A stretch of 23,051 nt of DNA. It comes from Haplomitrium mnioides. Taxonomy: Eukaryota > Marchantiophyta > Haplomitriopsida > Calobryales. The notes under the pieces were generated by a model. That model made no database searches. It worked only from the letters and a program-made list of their open reading frames with translations, and was not told the DNA's origin. The translations under genes were made by a program, and so were the position numbers. Location of the stretch: positions 1-23,051 of the forward strand of contig JBNGIS010003075.1 in NCBI GenBank assembly GCA_049999725.1, given 5' to 3'. This document shows, piece after piece, positions 19,035-23,051 of the stretch; position 1 is the stretch's first letter; the number at the start of each line of letters is the position of its first letter.

Positions 19035-19930
19035 TGCTAGATCGGTGACGTATCCCCTTTTCTGCACCGCTTCTTCTTTCGTTGGATCTGTGCTAGATCA
19101 CCTTTCTAGCATTTTTGGTTCTCCTAGGGTCGGATCTATGATTTGTCACAATTTCGGAAGCTTTCTTCTTTTCAAACCTGTGATAGATCGCCGCTTCAAC
19201 ACTCCTTGCTTCTCCTTGAACAAGTGATAAATCTCTGTTTCACCTCCCTTTCTTCCTATACTGGAGCTGTGTTATATCCTTGTTTCGCCAACCTTTGTTA
19301 CCCCCCTTCGGAACCATGTTAAGTGGACTCTCCACTTAGGAAGGTCAATCGGAACCATTTTACCTGAGGTATCCTACAACGGATGGCAGATCGGAACCAC
19401 CTTAAGTGGGCTCCGCCTTCGATTTATCGCCCTTCCGGCTCCATCTTTCCTTTCATGCCAAATATTCGATTTATCCTTGTTTCGATACTTGGTTCTCCTT
19501 TTGGGCTAGACTATCGATAAGTCACCTTTTCGGCCTCTACGTTCTTCCTCTGACTTGTCAAAAAGTTTGATGTAAGAACTATGCACCCCGCAGATCCATT
19601 TCGAACTTTCTTAAGATACCCGATTCGAACTTTCCCAATTACCTCCCTGTCGTCTGAATCTTCGATAAATCACTTTTCTGTCCGATTACTTAACCCGCTT
19701 CGGAATCCCTTTTAACCAGTCCTCCCCACATCGGATGACGGATCGGAACCATTTAAAGTGGAGTTCCCCACTTAGGAAGGTTGCTTTCCGATCTGTTCTT
19801 TGGATCGGACACCACGGACTTCGGACCTCGATTCTTTGTAGATCAATTTTCGTCGCCAGGTGATTCCCCATATTTCGTTTCTACTCATAGAATGTTGCAC
19901 AGGCTCTCGTGCAGTGATTTATCTCGCAGC
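19035..19930. repeat. Scattered degenerate GATARATC-type motif, about ten copies
   Basis: Variants of GATAAATCACYTTTYCGG recur near 19035, 19091, 19182, 19226, 19272, 19421, 19467, 19513, 19663, 19836 and 19915. Each is followed by a pyrimidine-rich tail. Spacing is irregular (about 45-170 bp). It looks like an old internal repeat array within the LTR-like block. Confidence 0.45.
19309..19780. repeat. Three copies of a CGGAACC...AAGTGG hairpin repeat
   Basis: Copies start at 19309, 19392 and 19744. The first and third read CGGAACCAT, then AAGTGGA, then CACTTAGGAAGG. The first forms a perfect 7-bp stem (AAGTGGA at 19321-19327 with TCCACTT at 19331-19337). The third keeps AAGTGG with CCACTT despite other changes. 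The middle copy has lost the right arm. Confidence 0.6.
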
Positions 19931-20574
19931 ATCCAATTGTCGCACAGAGTGGGTTGATTCTTCTATCGTAGCGCCCTCTAATCTTCGCCGAGGCATTCTT
20001 CACCACTGGAGTTTGATTTCGTCACAGCTCCTCCCCATTCGATTTTGAGTAGATCCGCCAGCGACAGAAGAAACAAAATGTTGACGATCCAAAACAGAAA
20101 TCCAAACCTCCAGAATTTGTTCAATCGACTATGCAGCGCATTTCGTGACATTGTGGCCTTCAATTCCCCGACACAAAGCACCATTGACCCCTTTCCAACC
20201 TCGAATCAGACCTCACTTGATCCCTCAAGCTTGATCAATTCCTCCGAGACCTGCGAATTCAATCAACCGCATATTCCTTGGTGCAACGCTCGACTCCCCT
20301 GCCAATTCCTCATCTGATTCCTACTGATCCCTCGATTTCTTCATGGTTCATATTTCCTCCTCCCACACCTCTCCTCGCATCCAGCCCTTTCTACGATCTA
20401 TACCTCTTGATCGAACTGCCTTCCTCTCCCTGCCGAAATTCTTCTCCTAGCGATTCCTGGCGATATTCTCCACTGCGCAAATGTCCCTGTGCAAATGCTC
20501 CCCTCGTACTTTCTGCCCGTCAAATGTTAGCTCGGGACATTATCCCATAAGTGTTTCTCCAAAAGGCCAATGCA

Positions 20575-20582
20575 CTATATAA
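20575..20582 (-). promoter_or_regulatory. TATA-like box in the LTR-like block
   Basis: On the minus strand it reads TTATATAG, about 33 bp downstream of the perfect palindrome CCCTCTAGAGGG (20615-20626). It lies roughly 310 bp inside the presumed LTR start, a reasonable U3/R position. The equivalent place in the 15.9-kb copy has lost the box. Confidence 0.4.
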
Positions 20583-20893
20583 CTCCCCCACTCCTTAGTT
20601 CTTCCGAGAGGCAGCCCTCTAGAGGGGTGTAAGGCCACTGCATTCCCTTCTCTGCCCCTGGACGGACCTAGTTCAGGGCTAAACCCACCCCCAGGGCAAG
20701 CTGTCCTCCAAGTTAGATAGTTAGGAAATTAGTGGGCTTGGCTTGGCCCTCAACACTTAGAGTAGTTTTATTTCTTTTTATCCCTATCTTTTTACTTTTA
20801 CTTACTCCTCAGCATGTATTGAACCCTGTTTGTGTACATTGGAATCACTTTTTTGAAAATTTTGCATGAAGTACCTTTACACCCGGCTGACAA

Positions 20894-23051
20894 TTGTTTG
20901 GTAAAGAAAGGGTTAGCACACCACAATTAGAGTGCCATCAAGCAAGAAGAAGCAAAGAAATTTTGTGATCAAGTTGTTTGGTAAAGAAAAGGTCACTACA
21001 TGACAATCATTGTACTACCAAGTTAGAAGTAAAGAGTTGTTTTTGTGTTTAAGTTGTTGGGGTAAGAGAGGATTTCCAAACCACAATTAGAGTACCACCA
21101 AGTTTAAAAAGGAGAAGCAATTTTTGTGTTTTAGTTGTTCGGTAAAGGATGGGTTGGCACACCACAATCACAATACAACCAAGCTAGAAAAAGAAAAGGA
21201 GTTTTTGTGTTAAAGTTGTTATGTGAGAAAAGGATTGGCACACCACAATCATAGTGCCACCAAGTTTAGAAAAGCAAAGCTGTTTTTGTATTTAATTTGT
21301 TTGGTAAAGAAAGGGTTACCAAAACACAATCACAGTTACACCAAGCTAGAAAAAGCAAAGCGGTTTTTAAGTGTTGGTTGTTGAGTAAGGAAAAGATTAC
21401 CACACCACAATTATAGTACCACTAATTTAAAAGAATCAAAGTTGTTTTTCTGTTTACGTTGTTTGGTAAAGAAATGGTTTCCATTCCACAATCACAACAC
21501 GAGATGGTTTGAAGAAGAGAAGTAGTTTATGTGTTTAAGTTGTTTGGTAAAGAAAGAGTTGGCACACCACAATCACAGTGCCACCAAGCTAGAAGAAGCA
21601 AAGCCATTTTCGTGATCAAGTTGTTTGGTAAAGAAAAGGTCACCACACCACAATCACCATACCACCAAGTTAGAAGGAAAGAGTTGTTTTTGTGTTTAAG
21701 TTATTGGGGTAAGAGAGAATTTCCAAACCACAATTAGAGTACCACCGAGTTTAAAGAGGCGAAGCATTTTTTGTGTTTTAGTTGTTTGGTAAAGGAAGGG
21801 TTGACACACCACAATCACACTATAACCAAGCTAGAAGAAGCACATGAGTTTTTGTGTTTAAGTTGTTTTGTGAAAAAAGGGTTGGCACACCACAATCATA
21901 GTGCCACCAAGCTTGGAAAAGAAAAACCGTTTTTGTGTTTAATTTGTTTGGTAAAGAAAGGGTCACCAGACCACAATCACAATTACACCAAGCTAGAAAA
22001 AGCAAAGCTGTTTTTGTGTGTTGGTTGTTGAGTAAAAAAAGGATTACCAAACCACAATCATAGTACCACCAAGTTAGAGGAAGCAAAGTTGTTTTTGTGT
22101 TTAAGTTGTTGGGTAAAGAAAAGGTTTCCATACCTCAATCAAAGCACCACAAGGTTAGAAGAAGCAAAGCAATTTTTGTGTTTAAGTTCTATGGTAAAGA
22201 AAGGGTTAGCACACAACAAGTTAGAAGAAACAAAGCAGTTTTTGTGCTTAATTTGTTTGGTAAAAGAAAGGTCACCACACCAAAATCACAATTATACCAA
22301 GCATAAAAAGCAAAGCAGTTTGTGTGTGTTAGTTGTTGAGTAAAAAAAGGATTACCGAACCCCGGTCATAGTACCACCAACTTAGAGGAAGCAAAGTTGT
22401 TTTTGTGTTTAAGTTTTGGGTAAAGAAAAGGTTTTCATACCAGAATCACTGCACCACCAAGCTAGAAGAAGCAATGAAGTTTTTGTGTTTAAGTTGTTTG
22501 GTAAAGAGTGGGTTAGCACACCACAATCACAATGCCTCTAAGATAGAAGAAGCAAAGCAGTTTTTTTGTGTTTAAGTTGTTTGGTAAAGAAAAGGTCACC
22601 ACACCACAATCACTGTATCACCAAGTTAGAAGAAGCAAAGTTGCTTTTTTGTTTAAGTTCTTGGGGTAAGAGAGGATTTCCAAACCACATTTAGAGTACC
22701 ACCAAGTTAAAAAAAAGACGAAGCAGTTTTTGTGTTTAAGTTGTTTGGTAAAGGAAGGGTTATCACACCACAATCACAATACAACAAAGTTGTAAGAGGC
22801 AAAGGAGTTTTTGTGCTAAAGTTGTTGTGTGTGAAAAGGGTTGGCACACTACAATCACGGTGCCACCAAGTTTAGAGAAGCAAAGCCGTTTTTGTGTTTA
22901 ATTTGTTTGGTAAAGAAAGAGTCACCACACCATAATCACAGTTCCATCAAGCTAAAAAAAGGAAATCAGTTTTTGTTTGTTGGTTGTTGAGTAAAGAAAG
23001 GATTATCAAACCACAATGATAGTACCACCAAGTTAGAAGAAGCAAAGCTGT
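20894..23051 (+). repeat. Satellite array, ~81-bp monomer, organised in 8-monomer higher-order units
   Basis: Each monomer opens with a variant of TTGTTTGGTAAAGAAAGG and closes with AGAAGCAAAGCAGTTTTTG plus a short tail. I placed 27 monomer starts: 20894, 20974, 21054, 21135, 21216, 21297, 21378, 21459 (unit 1); 21540, 21621, 21701, 21782, 21863, 21944, 22025, 22106 (unit 2); 22187, 22253, 22333, 22414 (unit 3, contracted); 22494, 22577, 22658, 22741, 22822, 22903, 22984 (unit 4, cut by the window end). Diagnostic bases recur every eighth monomer: type c has GAGAGGATTTCC, type e ends TTTAAT, type f ends TGTTGG, type g starts TTGTTGAGTAA. The array runs off the right edge. Confidence 0.93.
22187..22493 (+). 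repeat. Contracted higher-order unit with a fusion monomer
   Basis: The unit is about 307 bp instead of about 646. Its first monomer (22187-22252, 66 bp) begins like type a but ends like type e (CTTAAT) and is followed directly by types f, g and h. Types b, c and d plus the a/e junction are missing, about 340 bp in all. Unequal crossover or replication slippage between monomers explains it. Confidence 0.8.

Larger units (their letters stand above)
18056..20893 (-). mobile_element. Gene-free insertion in the satellite, probable solo LTR or LTR fragment
   Basis: About 2.84 kb separates two stretches of the same satellite. No coding family is recognisable. Plus 20525-20760 aligns with 15905-16090 of the 3.4-kb LTR: both have a G+C hairpin followed by a GGGGT[AG]TAAGGC block and, after about 100 bp, GGGCTTGGCTTGGC. 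This places it in the same LTR family and on the minus strand, where it could start TGTCAGCCGGG at about 20892. The left end shows no similarity to the end of the other LTR and no target-site duplication was found, so completeness is doubtful. Roughly 20 bp of satellite also appear missing at the left junction. Confidence 0.55.

Noticed and set aside
21531-22343. Several repeat-protein-like open frames in the satellite
   Set aside because: They arise because the 81-bp monomer is a multiple of three and poor in stops; competing frames are open on both strands.
17821-23051. CRISPR-like regular repeats
   Set aside because: Repeats are contiguous ~81-bp monomers with no unique spacers, in a plant-type context; this is satellite DNA.
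1-23051. A new defence or biosynthetic system
   Set aside because: All recognisable coding sequence is gag-pro-pol; the remainder is LTR or satellite.

Overview
No host gene is visible in this window. It is plant heterochromatin-type DNA: several decayed Ty3/gypsy LTR retrotransposons, some apparently nested, beside a tandem satellite. The plant assignment rests on two points. The minus-strand element has Tat-like gag-pro-pol architecture, with a primer-binding site matching the 3' end of plant tRNA-Asp. The plus-strand element is also Ty3/gypsy but of a clearly different lineage. The decay (many in-frame stops, few frameshifts) suggests old insertions in a large, methylated, repeat-rich genome. 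The species cannot be named; a gymnosperm or non-seed plant is my low-confidence impression.

Layout. 1-5664 (+): gag, protease, reverse transcriptase, RNase H and integrase remnants of element 1, cut at its 5' side by the window edge. 5665-6853 (+): its 3' UTR, a purine tract and a probable 3' LTR (TG at 5902, CA at 6853). 6854-13104 (-): element 2, Tat-like, read right to left as gag, protease, RT, RNase H, integrase. Its integrase is split by a 0.67-kb LTR-like insertion (about 7131-7796) that carries a 228-bp tandem duplication, and is cut off at 6854 where element 1 abuts. 13105-13358 (-): leader and PBS of element 2. About 13360-16753 (-): a probable 3.4-kb LTR. 16757-17820 (-): PPT and integrase of another copy of the same family (element 3). 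The intervening LTR therefore serves both as 5' LTR of element 2 and as 3' LTR of element 3.

17821-18055 and 20894-23051: one satellite with an ~81-bp monomer. In the right block the monomers form an 8-monomer higher-order repeat of about 646 bp, with one contracted unit. 18056-20893: a gene-free block splitting the satellite. Part of it matches the 3.4-kb LTR, so it is probably a solo LTR or LTR fragment on the minus strand.

The pol parts describe a standard LTR-retrotransposon cycle (capsid, proteolysis, reverse transcription, integration), but none of the elements can be autonomous now. I found no new enzymatic or defence system. The most informative signals are the higher-order satellite with its contracted unit, the LTR shared by two elements, and the dated order of insertions.
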